Assembly: GCF_019802255.1 (NCBI RefSeq)
Contig: NZ_JAHYSS010000003.1
Location: forward strand, 62,001 to 126,000
Direction of reading: 5' to 3'
DNA: 64,000 nt
Source: Pedobacter polysacchareus
Lineage (GTDB): Bacteria > Bacteroidota > Bacteroidia > Sphingobacteriales > Sphingobacteriaceae
A program made the position numbers and the translations under genes. The notes below the pieces were generated by a model, which worked only from the letters and a program-made list of their open reading frames with translations, was not told the DNA's origin and did not search any database. Numbering within the stretch: the stretch's first letter is position 1; each line of letters begins with the position of its first letter. This document shows, piece after piece, positions 39,030-48,332 of this stretch.

Positions 39030-39893
39030 ATGATGAAGAAAGCACAAGAAAAAGCAATCCGTCCTAAACAGCATCAAAGGAAACAGCCTGGATCTGAAAC
39101 ACTGATGCGGCCGAAACCAGCGTTTGAACCGATCCTTTCTACAGAAAAACTGGCCGGGAAAGTGGCCTTGATCACAGGTGGTGATAGCGGAATAGGACGG
39201 GCTGTAGCAGTGGCATTTGCAGCCGCCGGTGCAGATGTAGTTTTAAGCTATTTAAATGAGCACGAAGATGCAAAAATTACTGCAGCGGCAGTTGCAGCTC
39301 ATGGCAGAAAGGCCATATTGCTGCCGGGTGATATTGCGAATGAAAAACATTGTCAGCTTTTAGTCCGTAAAACGATTAAAGAATTCGGGCAATTAGATAT
39401 CCTGGTGAACAATGCAGCGGTACAGTATCCTCAAAAAAGTCTGGAAAAGATCAGTGCTGCTCAGTTGGAAAAGACTTTTCGTGTCAATGTGTTTCCGCAT
39501 TTTTACCTGAGCAAAGCTGCGTTAAAGCACCTTAAAGCAGGAAGCAGCATCATTTGCACTACTTCTGTTACCGCTTATCGAGGCAGCGACCATCTGATTG
39601 ATTATGCTTCCACTAAAGCTGCGATTGTGGGTTTTATCCGCTCGCTTTCCACTGCGCTTGCCGACAAAAAGATAAGAGTCAACGGCGTCGCTCCCGGTCC
39701 TATTTGGACGCCATTGATTCCCTCCACTTTTACTGCGGCGGAAGTCGCCGTTTTTGGATCTGATGTTCCTTTAAAAAGAGCTGCTGAGCCTAATGAAGTC
39801 GCTCCATGTTATGTTTTCCTGGCTTCTGAAGCAGCAAGTTATATGACGGGACAGGTATTGCACCCCAATGGTGGTGAAATTATCAACGGATAA
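39030..39893 (+). CDS. short-chain dehydrogenase/reductase, general-stress type
   Basis: This 287-residue classical SDR has the N-terminal extension QRKQPGSETLMRPKPAFEP, seen in the YghA/YdaD (general stress protein 39) group. It has TGGDSGIGRAVA for cofactor binding, LVNNAAVQ, a catalytic serine in TTSVTAYRG and YASTK for Tyr/Lys. It probably oxidises or reduces a small alcohol or aldehyde with NAD(P). Its promoter region is shared with the divergent MFS gene. Confidence 0.92.
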   Translation: MMKKAQEKAIRPKQHQRKQPGSETLMRPKPAFEPILSTEKLAGKVALITGGDSGIGRAVAVAFAAAGADVVLSYLNEHEDAKITAAAVAAHGRKAILLPGDIANEKHCQLLVRKTIKEFGQLDILVNNAAVQYPQKSLEKISAAQLEKTFRVNVFPHFYLSKAALKHLKAGSSIICTTSVTAYRGSDHLIDYASTKAAIVGFIRSLSTALADKKIRVNGVAPGPIWTPLIPSTFTAAEVAVFGSDVPLKRAAEPNEVAPCYVFLASEAASYMTGQVLHPNGGEIING

Positions 39894-39965
39894 TCTATTT
39901 ATATTAGTAATATCTCATGATAAAACTAAAATAATTAGTATAATTGCATGCTCAACAATACCTTG

Positions 39966-39996
39966 TTGGTAGTAATTTAAATATACTCTAATTTAG
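39966..39996 (+). promoter_or_regulatory. candidate promoter of the HD hydrolase gene
   Basis: TTG (39966-39968), a 20-bp spacer and TAATTTAG (39989-39996, one mismatch from TAnnTTTG) lie directly ahead of the start at 40003, implying a nearly leaderless message. The -33 lies in a small inverted repeat, CAACAA/TTGTTG (39953-39968). The same -7 word occurs before the sialic-acid regulator. Confidence 0.35.
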
Positions 39997-40002
39997 AAAG
40001 AC

Positions 40003-40860
40003 ATGATCACTGTAAATGATTTGCTATACGGAAATGTGGAACTCCCTGCGGTTTTTGATGATTTATTGGCTAGTCCGACTTTAAAAAGGCTAGGCGGTGT
40101 TCATCAAAGCGGTGCGATCTTCCTGGTTAACCCAGAGCTTTGCCATACCCGCTTGGAACACTCTATTGGCGTATTGCTATTGATCAGGAAGCTTGGAGGC
40201 TCAGAACTGGAACAGATCGCCGGCCTGCTTCACGACGCTTCCCATACTGCCTTTTCACATGTTGGTGATTATGTCTTTAAAAATAAGGAGGAGAATTATC
40301 ATGAGGAAATGTTTGCAGAGGTCCTGATGAACTCAGATATTCCGGCTGTGCTGCAGAAACATGGCTATCATCTGGATGAGATTCTGGATGGAACTTTTCC
40401 ACTTCTGGAGCAGCCCTTACCAGATCTCTGTGCAGACAGGTTAGATTACACACTGAGAGATGCAGTCCATGCAGGATTGATCAACAGACCTGCGGCGAAG
40501 TTGTTCCTGGAGCATATCAGGATACAAGGGGGTCGAATCGTTGTGACCAATGAAGAACAGGTAAATTGGATTAATGCCGTATATGAACGGCTAAAAAAAG
40601 AGGTATTTGAGCTTCCGCTGCATCTTTATGCCAACCAACAGATGGCCCTTATCATCAGGGATTTCCTTAGAAATGGTTTTCTTCAGGAAGCTGATCTCTT
40701 TAAAGACGATACTTTCCTCCTGAATAAGATCAGAAGCTTCGCTCTAGGATATGAGGCGGTTAAATCGATAAAAACCTTAAAAGGTTACCCTGCCTTTTTA
40801 AAAAACGGCAGTAGTTTAACGACCAAACTTAGGAATTTAAAGGCGATGCTATCTATTTAG
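40003..40860 (+). CDS. HD-domain phosphohydrolase
   Basis: This 285-residue protein has the HD superfamily metal site: His53 in RLEHSIG, His77-Asp78 in GLLHDASHTAFSH, and a later Asp in DLCADRLDYTLRDA. It resembles SAMHD1/dGTPase-like HD proteins, which hydrolyse nucleotides, but is shorter than true dNTPases. No signal peptide, so cytoplasmic. It stands alone; the substrate is unknown. Confidence 0.88.
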   Translation: MITVNDLLYGNVELPAVFDDLLASPTLKRLGGVHQSGAIFLVNPELCHTRLEHSIGVLLLIRKLGGSELEQIAGLLHDASHTAFSHVGDYVFKNKEENYHEEMFAEVLMNSDIPAVLQKHGYHLDEILDGTFPLLEQPLPDLCADRLDYTLRDAVHAGLINRPAAKLFLEHIRIQGGRIVVTNEEQVNWINAVYERLKKEVFELPLHLYANQQMALIIRDFLRNGFLQEADLFKDDTFLLNKIRSFALGYEAVKSIKTLKGYPAFLKNGSSLTTKLRNLKAMLSI

Positions 40861-40891
40861 TAATTGCTTGCTTTAATGAATAGTTCAGATT

Positions 40892-41647
40892 TTATTTTAG
40901 ACCGGGCTTCTTCCCGCCTAAATTAACGACTGCCCCGATGGTAAAAATGGAATTTCCAGCTGTCATAAACTTTCTGTCTTTTAGTCCAAAATTACCGCTG
41001 GAAGTATACTGTAGCTGTACCGCGTCACTCAGCCTCATGCGGGTAAAGAATACCGGCTCTATGAACATATTGTCTTCTTTGGGCTGGCCAATATTGTTAA
41101 TCAGAAAAGTATTCATCCCTACATGGCTAATGCGAATTGCGGTACCATAATTTAAGGCGTAGCTATTTCCAAACAGCTTCAGGTAATTGTTCTTTTTAGA
41201 ACTATAGTTTACCTGAATAAATGTTTTTGTAAAGGTAATTTCTTCCTGACTACTACTGGTCAGCACCTGATGATCATCATACGACCTAAAATTACGGTCG
41301 GCACTTCCACCACCATATCCAGCATAAATCTCTATGATCCGGTTGTTGTCTGGTCCAAAAGTATCAATATACCCTCCACCAACTTCCAGCAATTTATGTC
41401 GAAAATCTTTTGTGCTGCGCTCATTTTTCATATATGAGCCACTAAACAACACCCCAAAATGATTTGAAACTGCATAAGCACCATTGATGCTCGCATTTCC
41501 TTTTGGCGAAATGTGTACCCCTGCACTCAGCTCACCTTTTTCACTCAACATAGGTGTGTTAGGGACATTGGGCATATATAGGGAAGAACAGGAACTCCAA
41601 ATGCTGGCAACACAAAAAAGGGGAACTATCAGGTATTTATTCATCAT
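40892..41647 (-). CDS. outer-membrane-type lipoprotein of unknown function
   Basis: This 251-residue protein has a lipoprotein signal: a hydrophobic stretch ending SIWSS followed by Cys19 or 20 (CSSLYMPNVPNTPML). The rest alternates strands with aromatic ends (YAVSNHFGVLFSGSYM; LLEVGGGYIDTFG; EIYAGYGGG) and ends VNLGGKKPGLK, suggesting a small beta barrel or a barrel-like surface lipoprotein. Similar proteins are usual in Bacteroidota, but none has a function I can name. Confidence 0.7.
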   Translation of the reverse strand: MMNKYLIVPLFCVASIWSSCSSLYMPNVPNTPMLSEKGELSAGVHISPKGNASINGAYAVSNHFGVLFSGSYMKNERSTKDFRHKLLEVGGGYIDTFGPDNNRIIEIYAGYGGGSADRNFRSYDDHQVLTSSSQEEITFTKTFIQVNYSSKKNNYLKLFGNSYALNYGTAIRISHVGMNTFLINNIGQPKEDNMFIEPVFFTRMRLSDAVQLQYTSSGNFGLKDRKFMTAGNSIFTIGAVVNLGGKKPGLK

Positions 41648-41790
41648 CGTAACTGCATTAACAAAGCAATAATAAAATGTGTTTTTTACTTATAAATTTC
41701 TAAAAGTAGGGATTTAGGATCAAATTTACCGGATTATACAGGCATATTACTAGAATAATCAGCTGTCCAGAAGTGCATTAGCAGCTAAAC

Positions 41791-41818
41791 AGCAGAGTAA
41801 CAGGGCTGTTACACTGCT
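41791..41818. other. stem-loop downstream of the ABC exporter operon
   Basis: AGCAGAGTAACA (41791-41802) pairs with TGTTACACTGCT (41807-41818) with one internal mismatch and a GGGC loop. No T run follows on either strand, so it is not a classical terminator, but it lies 18 bp past the stop of the minus-strand DUF2784-like gene and may stabilise or end its mRNA. Confidence 0.4.
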
Positions 41819-41835
41819 CCTTTAGACTTATTTTT

Positions 41836-42207
41836 TTATCTGGTATTTTTTCTGAAAAAGTTAAGATATAGAGAAATAGAGATGGAAATCAGAAAAGAAC
41901 CAAGTGTTAACCCGTCAATAATTTCGGGATTGATATTCGAACCGGTTAATTTATCAGCATAATATTTAACAAAAGAATTTGGTAAGTTATGTTCTCCCAA
42001 TTGCTCTTTTACCTGCCACTGCCAATCCGTGACCGGACAATAACCGATGCCATACCAGATTCCTAAGATCAGCCAGCAGCCTAAAGTAATGGCTACACCA
42101 TATAGATGCAGCCGTCTGGTAACGGGAAATGCCCATGCAAAGAGGTTAAATCCTATAATTAATAAATGGATCAGCGTATAAAAATAGTCCAGTGCTATCA
42201 AGCTCAT
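41836..42207 (-). CDS. small DUF2784-like membrane protein
   Basis: This 123-residue protein has about four hydrophobic segments, with GIGYCPVTDWQWQVKEQLG in the loop between the third and the fourth. That loop (a C-P-x-T-x-W pattern followed by a helix) is typical of DUF2784. Its start overlaps the stop of the ABC permease gene (TAATG), so it is the last gene of that operon and may be an accessory to the exporter. The function is unknown. Confidence 0.7.
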   Translation of the reverse strand: MSLIALDYFYTLIHLLIIGFNLFAWAFPVTRRLHLYGVAITLGCWLILGIWYGIGYCPVTDWQWQVKEQLGEHNLPNSFVKYYADKLTGSNINPEIIDGLTLGSFLISISISLYLNFFRKNTR

Positions 42208-44774
42208 TATGATTCTTTTCTTAAAATTTCTAAAGGGGGATGATTCAATACACTTCTACTGCTATAAAGCCCAGTGAACATCACCAGTACAGGAATCACC
42301 ACCAGGAATACAATTAAAGGTAAAATCTCTGGTGCATAGTTCCCTTTCAGCGCAAATACGGCCAGGGCCCAGCTGCCCAGTACCGCCAGAATAATTCCAG
42401 CAGCTGTGGCAATAAATCCTAAGATTAGGTATTCCAGGCCAGTAATCGTTAGGATCTGCTTCCTACTTGCTCCCATGGTTCTCAGCAAAACACTTTCTTT
42501 CAATCGCTGCCCTTTACTGCTCATTACGGAAGAAAGCAACACAATCCAACCTGTAGCCATACTAAACCCAGCCATAAACCGAATCACAAAGTTTATCTTA
42601 TTTAATAGATTATCAATGGTTTTAATAATCATATCTAAATTAATTATTGAGACATTAGGAAATTGTTTCAAAACATCTGCCTGTAATTGAGCAGACTTTT
42701 CAGCGGCGGCAACATGGGTCATAAAGACATAAAACTGCGGCGCTTCTTCCAGTACACCTGAAGGGAATACCACCCTGAAATTAGGCTGTACCGTATTCCA
42801 ATCGACAGCTCTGAAACTTCCTATTTTTGTTTTAACCAGCATTCCCTGAACATCAAACACAATTGAATCGCCAATATTTACATTTAGCCTTTCCGCATAT
42901 CCATTTTCTAAAGAGATAATTACCGTTCCACCTTCTGGTGTTGTACCAGTCCAGTTTCCTGCAGTAATTTTTTCTGTAGCCCTTAATTTTTGCTGATAGG
43001 AGGCTCTGACCTCCCCCTTAAAGGCGTTGACGATTGACTTCTTTATGTCTTTAGCTTTGCTGGTGTCTCCATACTGTTCGGCTGTCTTCCCATTGATTTC
43101 AATTATCCTCATGGTCACAATAGGTACCTGCCCTAAAACCGGCAAATGATTCGTCTGGATCAGTTTTGCTAAAGGTTCTTTTTGAACAGGCTGAATATCA
43201 AACAGCACCATATTAGATTTCGTCCCATCGCCAGATACCTCTACTTTATTTAAAAGTACCCCTTGAACCAAATAAAGTGTCACAATGAACATCGTAGATA
43301 AACCAATCGCCAAGCTAAGTACCATAGTTTGATTATTGGGACGGTAAAGATTGGCAAAACCCTGACGCCATACATAAGCCATACGCTCAGGGATCAGTTT
43401 TCTTACCGCGAACATCAGTACCTGAGCCTGGCCCACCAGCAGCAGAAAGGCCAGCAATATACCAAGCACAAAAGCGATGGCTTGAATTGCATCCTTCATC
43501 TGCAAATAAGTAAAGCCATAAATGAAGCCGATCATCAGCAGGTACACCAACCATTTGAGGAGGTCTATTTTTGGTTTTACTGCTTCAAAAGAGGCTCGGA
43601 TGGCATTTAAAGGAGATATATTCCGAACAGCAATCAGGGATGGCAATGCAAATAACACAGAAATAATCAATCCCGTTGCCAGTCCTTGTCCAATTGCCGA
43701 CCAGGAAATGCCTATGGATAACTCGAGAGGAATAAAATCTTTCAATACCACTGGAAGTAAAAACTGCAGGGCAGTACCTAAAAAGGCACCTACAATTGCA
43801 CCTAACAGACCGATGACCCCTACCTGAATCAGATAGATGAGAAAAGCTTCACTTGCATTTAAACCCAGGCACCTTAAAGTAGCTATGGTGCTCAACTTCT
43901 CTTTGATGTATACTTGAATAGAGGTTCCTACACCAATACAACCTAATAGCAAGGCTATAAAACCTGATAAGGCTAGAAACTGATTGAGATTTTTAAAAGC
44001 CCGGCCTGTACTTTCCTTCTTTGTGGCCACAGTTTCAGTACTCAGCTGCTCCTTATCCAGAAATTTCTGGTGGCGTTTTAAATCTCTATTAACAGTAGCA
44101 GCGTCTTTATATTTATAAAAATAACGGGATTGGATCCTACTGCCTAGCTGCATTAAGCCGGTCTGCTCCAGGTATTCTAAGGGGATGTACACCACTGGAG
44201 TCACTGTGCTCGCAAGGCCAGTTTGCCCGGGCACACCTTCCAGGCTTCCTTCAATAGCAAAGCTTAAGCTGCCAATCTTTATCGAGTCGCCAGGTTTTGC
44301 CTGATATTGCAGCATTAGTGTTTGGTCTACCAGTGCCTTTCTACCTGTTTTAAAATTTTTCGCAGCAGCAGCTGGAAGAGTTTCTATGGTACCATAAAAG
44401 GGATAATTGCCTTTTAAGGCCCTGATTTGAACCAATCGGCTGCCTTCACCTTTAATGAAGTAGACCATGGAGACAAAATTTCTTTCCAAAGCCCGTTCAG
44501 TGCCCAGGGTATCCAGTAAAGCTTTAACAGCTGGACTCCAGGGCCTGCGACTTTCTACAATCAGGTCAGCTCCGGTCAAGGTCTTTGCCTGTTCGTCGAT
44601 GTCACGCTGTAAATTGGCTTTAAAGGAGTAAACAGCGACTAGTGCTGCAATTCCTAAAACAATAGAAGACATAAACAGGAGCAGCCGGGAACGATTTTTC
44701 CTGCTATCACGCCAAGCCATTTTTATCAACCAGGAAAAATTAATGGTTCTTTTAATTGAAGGGAAATCAGCCAT
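42207..44774 (-). CDS. ABC transporter permease, YbbP/FtsX type
   Basis: This 855-residue permease has ten predicted membrane helices arranged as two FtsX domains. A first helix (about 28-48) is followed by a large periplasmic domain; then come a block of helices at 265-470, a second periplasmic domain (about 500-730) and three more helices. It is the YbbP type, which works with a MacB/LolD-like ATPase and may extract lipids or other hydrophobic molecules from the membrane rather than move substrates through a pore. The start overlaps the ATPase gene by 8 bp. Confidence 0.92.
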   Translation of the reverse strand: MADFPSIKRTINFSWLIKMAWRDSRKNRSRLLLFMSSIVLGIAALVAVYSFKANLQRDIDEQAKTLTGADLIVESRRPWSPAVKALLDTLGTERALERNFVSMVYFIKGEGSRLVQIRALKGNYPFYGTIETLPAAAAKNFKTGRKALVDQTLMLQYQAKPGDSIKIGSLSFAIEGSLEGVPGQTGLASTVTPVVYIPLEYLEQTGLMQLGSRIQSRYFYKYKDAATVNRDLKRHQKFLDKEQLSTETVATKKESTGRAFKNLNQFLALSGFIALLLGCIGVGTSIQVYIKEKLSTIATLRCLGLNASEAFLIYLIQVGVIGLLGAIVGAFLGTALQFLLPVVLKDFIPLELSIGISWSAIGQGLATGLIISVLFALPSLIAVRNISPLNAIRASFEAVKPKIDLLKWLVYLLMIGFIYGFTYLQMKDAIQAIAFVLGILLAFLLLVGQAQVLMFAVRKLIPERMAYVWRQGFANLYRPNNQTMVLSLAIGLSTMFIVTLYLVQGVLLNKVEVSGDGTKSNMVLFDIQPVQKEPLAKLIQTNHLPVLGQVPIVTMRIIEINGKTAEQYGDTSKAKDIKKSIVNAFKGEVRASYQQKLRATEKITAGNWTGTTPEGGTVIISLENGYAERLNVNIGDSIVFDVQGMLVKTKIGSFRAVDWNTVQPNFRVVFPSGVLEEAPQFYVFMTHVAAAEKSAQLQADVLKQFPNVSIINLDMIIKTIDNLLNKINFVIRFMAGFSMATGWIVLLSSVMSSKGQRLKESVLLRTMGASRKQILTITGLEYLILGFIATAAGIILAVLGSWALAVFALKGNYAPEILPLIVFLVVIPVLVMFTGLYSSRSVLNHPPLEILRKES

Positions 44775-45516
44775 GGTTCAGTTCTAAATCAGCAATTACT
44801 ACACCTCCTTTTAATTTGATCATCCTATTGGTTTTTGCCGCCAGATCCAGATCGTGGGTCACAATCACCAGTGTTGTTCCAGCCTCTTTGTTGAGGTCAA
44901 ACATTAGTTTTATCACTTTATCACTGGTTTCAGCATCCAGATTTCCAGTGGGTTCATCTGCAAATAATATGGCTGGTTGATTTGAAAAGGCTCTCGCCAG
45001 AGAAACCCTCTGCTGCTCTCCACCGGATAGCTGTATCGGGTAATGACGAGAGCGGTCGGCAAGGCCTACCTTATCTAATAATTCCATCGCATGCTGCTTT
45101 ATGTTCTTTTCCCCTCTCAATTCTAAAGGTACCATGACATTCTCCAGCGCTGTCAGGGTTGGTAACAGCTGAAAATTTTGGAAGATAAAACCTACATAGC
45201 GGTTTCTTACTGAGGCTCTTTGGTCTTCTGTTAAATTATCCAGATCAATCTCATTCAAGGATACCGTTCCTGAACTGGAGCGATCTAATCCTGCACATAA
45301 ACCGAGTAAAGTGGTCTTTCCACTTCCAGAGGGCCCAGTGATGGCAACGGTAGTCCCTCTTTGAATTGAAAAATTAATCTGATCGAGTACAGTCAATTTA
45401 TGACCTGCATTTTCGTAAATTTTACTTACATTTCGAATGTTAAGGATATGTTCCAAGGCGATATAATTAGGGTCTTGTTTTAGTTTTAGAAAATAGAATT
45501 TTGATCGACATTTCAA
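44767..45516 (-). CDS. ABC transporter ATPase, YbbA/LolD type
   Basis: This 249-residue ATPase has all motifs: Walker A GPSGSGKTT (about residues 60-68), Q-loop FIFQNFQLLPT, signature LSGGEQQRVSLARA, Walker B ILFADEPTGNLD and the H-loop VTHD. It belongs to the LolD/YbbA/MacB group. The first ~22 residues before LEHILNIRNVSK are unusual, and a TTG start at the Leu in ALEHIL would give a family-like N-terminus. It heads the ATPase-permease-DUF2784 operon and is divergent from the tesA-like gene, the same arrangement as in E. coli. Confidence 0.93.
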   Translation of the reverse strand: MKCRSKFYFLKLKQDPNYIALEHILNIRNVSKIYENAGHKLTVLDQINFSIQRGTTVAITGPSGSGKTTLLGLCAGLDRSSSGTVSLNEIDLDNLTEDQRASVRNRYVGFIFQNFQLLPTLTALENVMVPLELRGEKNIKQHAMELLDKVGLADRSRHYPIQLSGGEQQRVSLARAFSNQPAILFADEPTGNLDAETSDKVIKLMFDLNKEAGTTLVIVTHDLDLAAKTNRMIKLKGGVVIADLELNHG

Positions 45517-45584
45517 TGCGGCAAACAGCTAAATATACTGCCTTTAACAAGTATTCACGGTATTTTGATTCATAATAATTATAT

Positions 45585-46322
45585 ATGTTACAGCTAAATT
45601 TTAAAGATTCCTGGGTATTGATTGCGCTGTTTTCTATCATGTCCTTATTGACTGCCTGCACTGAAAAGCAAGGATCCAGTAGTGCTGACCCAGCAAAATC
45701 AGCCTCGGATAAACCCTCCACAAATGTTGAAGGGCAACAGAAAAACAGCAGTACAGCAAAAGAGCTGACGAAAGAAAAAAACATCTTATTTTTTGGAACG
45801 AGCCTTACCGCTGGCTATGGCTTAACCGTTAATGAAGCTTTTCCTGCTTTAATACAGGAAAAAATAAACGAGGCCAAACTTCCTTATAAAGTGATCAATG
45901 CGGGTTTAAGCGGTGAAACCTCTGCTGCCGGCAACACTAGGATCGACTGGCTATTGAAACAGCCGATAGCCATATTAGTTTTGGAATTAGGGGCTAATGA
46001 TGGATTACGAGGTCTTCCTTTAAAGGAAACAAAGCGCAATCTTCAGCAGATTATTGACAAAGTCAGAAAAAAGAATCCTGAAGTGAAAATTGTACTTGCG
46101 GGAATGCAAATCCCACCGAGCATGGGGGCCGATTATGCCACTGAGTTCAAATCGCTTTTCCCGGAACTGGCCAGGAAAAACGATTTGGTATTGGTACCTT
46201 TCCTACTTCAGGGTGTTGGTGGAGTGCCAAAACTGAATCAGGGAGATGGGATTCACCCTACCGCAGAGGGACAAAAACTCCTTGCAGAGAATGTATGGCT
46301 GCAGTTAAAACCTATTCTATAA
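45585..46322 (+). CDS. tesA: TesA-like SGNH arylesterase/thioesterase, lipoprotein
   Basis: This 245-residue hydrolase of the SGNH superfamily has the catalytic Ser in FFGTSLTAGYGL, Gly in NAGLSGETSA, Asn in LELGANDGLRG and the Asp-His pair in DGIHPTAEG. It resembles TesA/lysophospholipase L1. A lipobox (SLLTAC, Cys at about residue 26) and a Ser/Lys-rich linker suggest a lipid anchor, unlike E. coli TesA, which is a soluble periplasmic enzyme. Divergence from the YbbA/YbbP exporter fits a shared role in handling membrane lipids. The 3' end overlaps the convergent GH20 gene by 6 bp. Confidence 0.87.
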   Translation: MLQLNFKDSWVLIALFSIMSLLTACTEKQGSSSADPAKSASDKPSTNVEGQQKNSSTAKELTKEKNILFFGTSLTAGYGLTVNEAFPALIQEKINEAKLPYKVINAGLSGETSAAGNTRIDWLLKQPIAILVLELGANDGLRGLPLKETKRNLQQIIDKVRKKNPEVKIVLAGMQIPPSMGADYATEFKSLFPELARKNDLVLVPFLLQGVGGVPKLNQGDGIHPTAEGQKLLAENVWLQLKPIL

Positions 46323-48317
46323 AGCATCCAGGGCTACGAAAGTAAACATCCATTTCTGTGGATTTTTCCAATCTGCGCCTTTGAAACTGGCAATTGGCAA
46401 TTTGATCAACACTTCATTCCAACCTTGTTTTAAGGCGATTTTTGTGGCTGCCCTGAATTCATAGCCTTCATCGATCAATGGGATTTCCATGTTTCCAGAT
46501 AAACCGGCCTGCTTCCAGGCTGGTGGATCAATCAGGACTCCATTCACATGAACATTGCTTTTGCGGTTGTCCCAGGTTCCTTTTTCAGGTGAATTAGAAG
46601 CGTAGGAACGGGACATATTGTTAAAACCGATCCAGAAATCCTTGGATTCATCGGCATCAGCCCATATTTTACGATAAGCGTACCAGGTGGTATTTTCCTG
46701 AGGTTTATCCAACACCCCGGTCACTTGTGGTGTCCACCAATGTCTGAGTATGATTGTCCCACCCCTCACTTCCATGGCAACCGGCAGACTATCCAGATTT
46801 ACTGTTGCTGCTTCCGGCTCAAATGAAGCCGTTAAATCACCTCCATTAGCAAAAGGACCAATCAGTTTCCAGGTCACATCTGCTTGTGTGGTATAAGGAA
46901 ATGGCAGGCCTGAAAAATAACGCTGCTTATGCTGCATCAAGCGGTTTTCAAACTCGGAGAAGCCCATGGCGTCCGTAGATCCAGGTTGCCCGATTTTAGC
47001 CATCCAACCGGGTATTCCCCCACCTCTCCAGCTGCGTTCAGAGAAAGCCAGCATAGCGGGATAAACCGGATTTTGAATTAAAGCATCTTCTTGTTTCTGA
47101 ACGTTCCGGTCTGGCCAGTTACAAATCACGCCGCCTAAAGCATTGGCATCCCCTTTATCCAGGTTCGAAATTTTCCTGTTAAAAATGGTCACCACACTCT
47201 CCAAAGGATCCATATGGTTCAGGTAAAGGTGCCTGGAGTCTATATATTGTATGTTTTTATTCTTACTTACTTTTGTTGCACCTTCCATCCACAATTGTCG
47301 GATGGTACTTTCCGTAAAGTTCCCTCCTGGCTCCCATCCAATTACCTTTTTACCGAGTTGTTCTATCAGTTTTGTCACTTCCGGAAGGAAATTAGCATTC
47401 GTAATTTTAACTTCATCTGCACCAATGTGTAAATAAGGAAGGTTATAAGTTTTGATAAACTCTCTAATGAGATTTTTAACAATCATAAGTCCGGTATCAC
47501 TTTGCATTTCCGTTTTCATTGCTCTTTTAAAAGCTTCACTATGACCAGGCATATCTATTTCTGGTACCAGCGTAATGTGCCGTTCTTTACAATAAGCAAT
47601 CAGCTCCTTCATTTGCGCTACGGTATAAAAATCACCTTTATTGCGCAGCATTGTTTCTGGTGCTGTCAGCTGCGGATATTGCTTACTTTCCAATCTCCAG
47701 GCAATATCTTCTGTGGCATGAAAATGAAAAATATTGAGCTTGTACGCTGCCATGACATCAATTTGTTGTTTCAACAGTGCAAGGGATTGGAAATTGCGCC
47801 CTACATCCACCATATATCCTCTCCATGAAAATGCAGGCCAATCGACCACCTCACATGACAGTACCTTTTTATCTACTGAAATCAGTTGTTTCAACGTTTG
47901 AATGCCATAAAACACCCCTTTTTTATGCAATCCTTTAATTGTAATCTTATCGGGGCTTACCGTAAGGCGATAGGCTTCGTCCTTAAATTCGGCATCGAGC
48001 ATTCCATCCTTTGCCAATAGGATATATGGAGAACCATCGACTGGCAATTTGCCTATTTTAACCTCTATTCCTTGACTTTTCAGTGCTATTTGCAGGAATT
48101 TAGCTTCTGGAATAAACAAATCATCCTGAACTACAATTGCCCGGCAACTTTTAAGATCAAAAACACCAGATTTCCTTTCCAGGTGTTGTGGAAGGGGCAT
48201 TAAAGCAGGCATTGCCCTTTGGTCCTCTTTCAGAGTTGGGACCTGAGCATACAACATATCAATGGAGAGCAACAAAATGATAAGTATTAAAAAGTTTCGG
48301 TTAAACATCATGATCAT
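46317..48317 (-). CDS. GH20 family beta-N-acetylhexosaminidase
   Basis: This 666-residue exported enzyme has a signal peptide (FNRNFLILIILLLSIDMLYAQ). A GH20b domain (residues 36-155) precedes the GH20 barrel, with DVGRNFQS, FHFHATED and the catalytic pair Asp301-Glu302 in HIGADEV. About 190 C-terminal residues form a beta-sandwich. It would remove terminal GlcNAc or GalNAc by substrate-assisted catalysis, the next step on a glycan once sialic acid is gone. It is the last gene of the sialic-acid locus, 15 bp after the epimerase gene. Confidence 0.92.
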   Translation of the reverse strand: MIMMFNRNFLILIILLLSIDMLYAQVPTLKEDQRAMPALMPLPQHLERKSGVFDLKSCRAIVVQDDLFIPEAKFLQIALKSQGIEVKIGKLPVDGSPYILLAKDGMLDAEFKDEAYRLTVSPDKITIKGLHKKGVFYGIQTLKQLISVDKKVLSCEVVDWPAFSWRGYMVDVGRNFQSLALLKQQIDVMAAYKLNIFHFHATEDIAWRLESKQYPQLTAPETMLRNKGDFYTVAQMKELIAYCKERHITLVPEIDMPGHSEAFKRAMKTEMQSDTGLMIVKNLIREFIKTYNLPYLHIGADEVKITNANFLPEVTKLIEQLGKKVIGWEPGGNFTESTIRQLWMEGATKVSKNKNIQYIDSRHLYLNHMDPLESVVTIFNRKISNLDKGDANALGGVICNWPDRNVQKQEDALIQNPVYPAMLAFSERSWRGGGIPGWMAKIGQPGSTDAMGFSEFENRLMQHKQRYFSGLPFPYTTQADVTWKLIGPFANGGDLTASFEPEAATVNLDSLPVAMEVRGGTIILRHWWTPQVTGVLDKPQENTTWYAYRKIWADADESKDFWIGFNNMSRSYASNSPEKGTWDNRKSNVHVNGVLIDPPAWKQAGLSGNMEIPLIDEGYEFRAATKIALKQGWNEVLIKLPIASFKGADWKNPQKWMFTFVALDAL

Positions 48318-48332
48318 TCAGAATAGTAGTAC

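Noticed and set aside
45467..45784. Minus-strand frame across the start of the tesA-like gene
   Set aside because: It is antisense to a clear SGNH esterase and reaches into the ATPase gene; low-complexity residues and no family resemblance.
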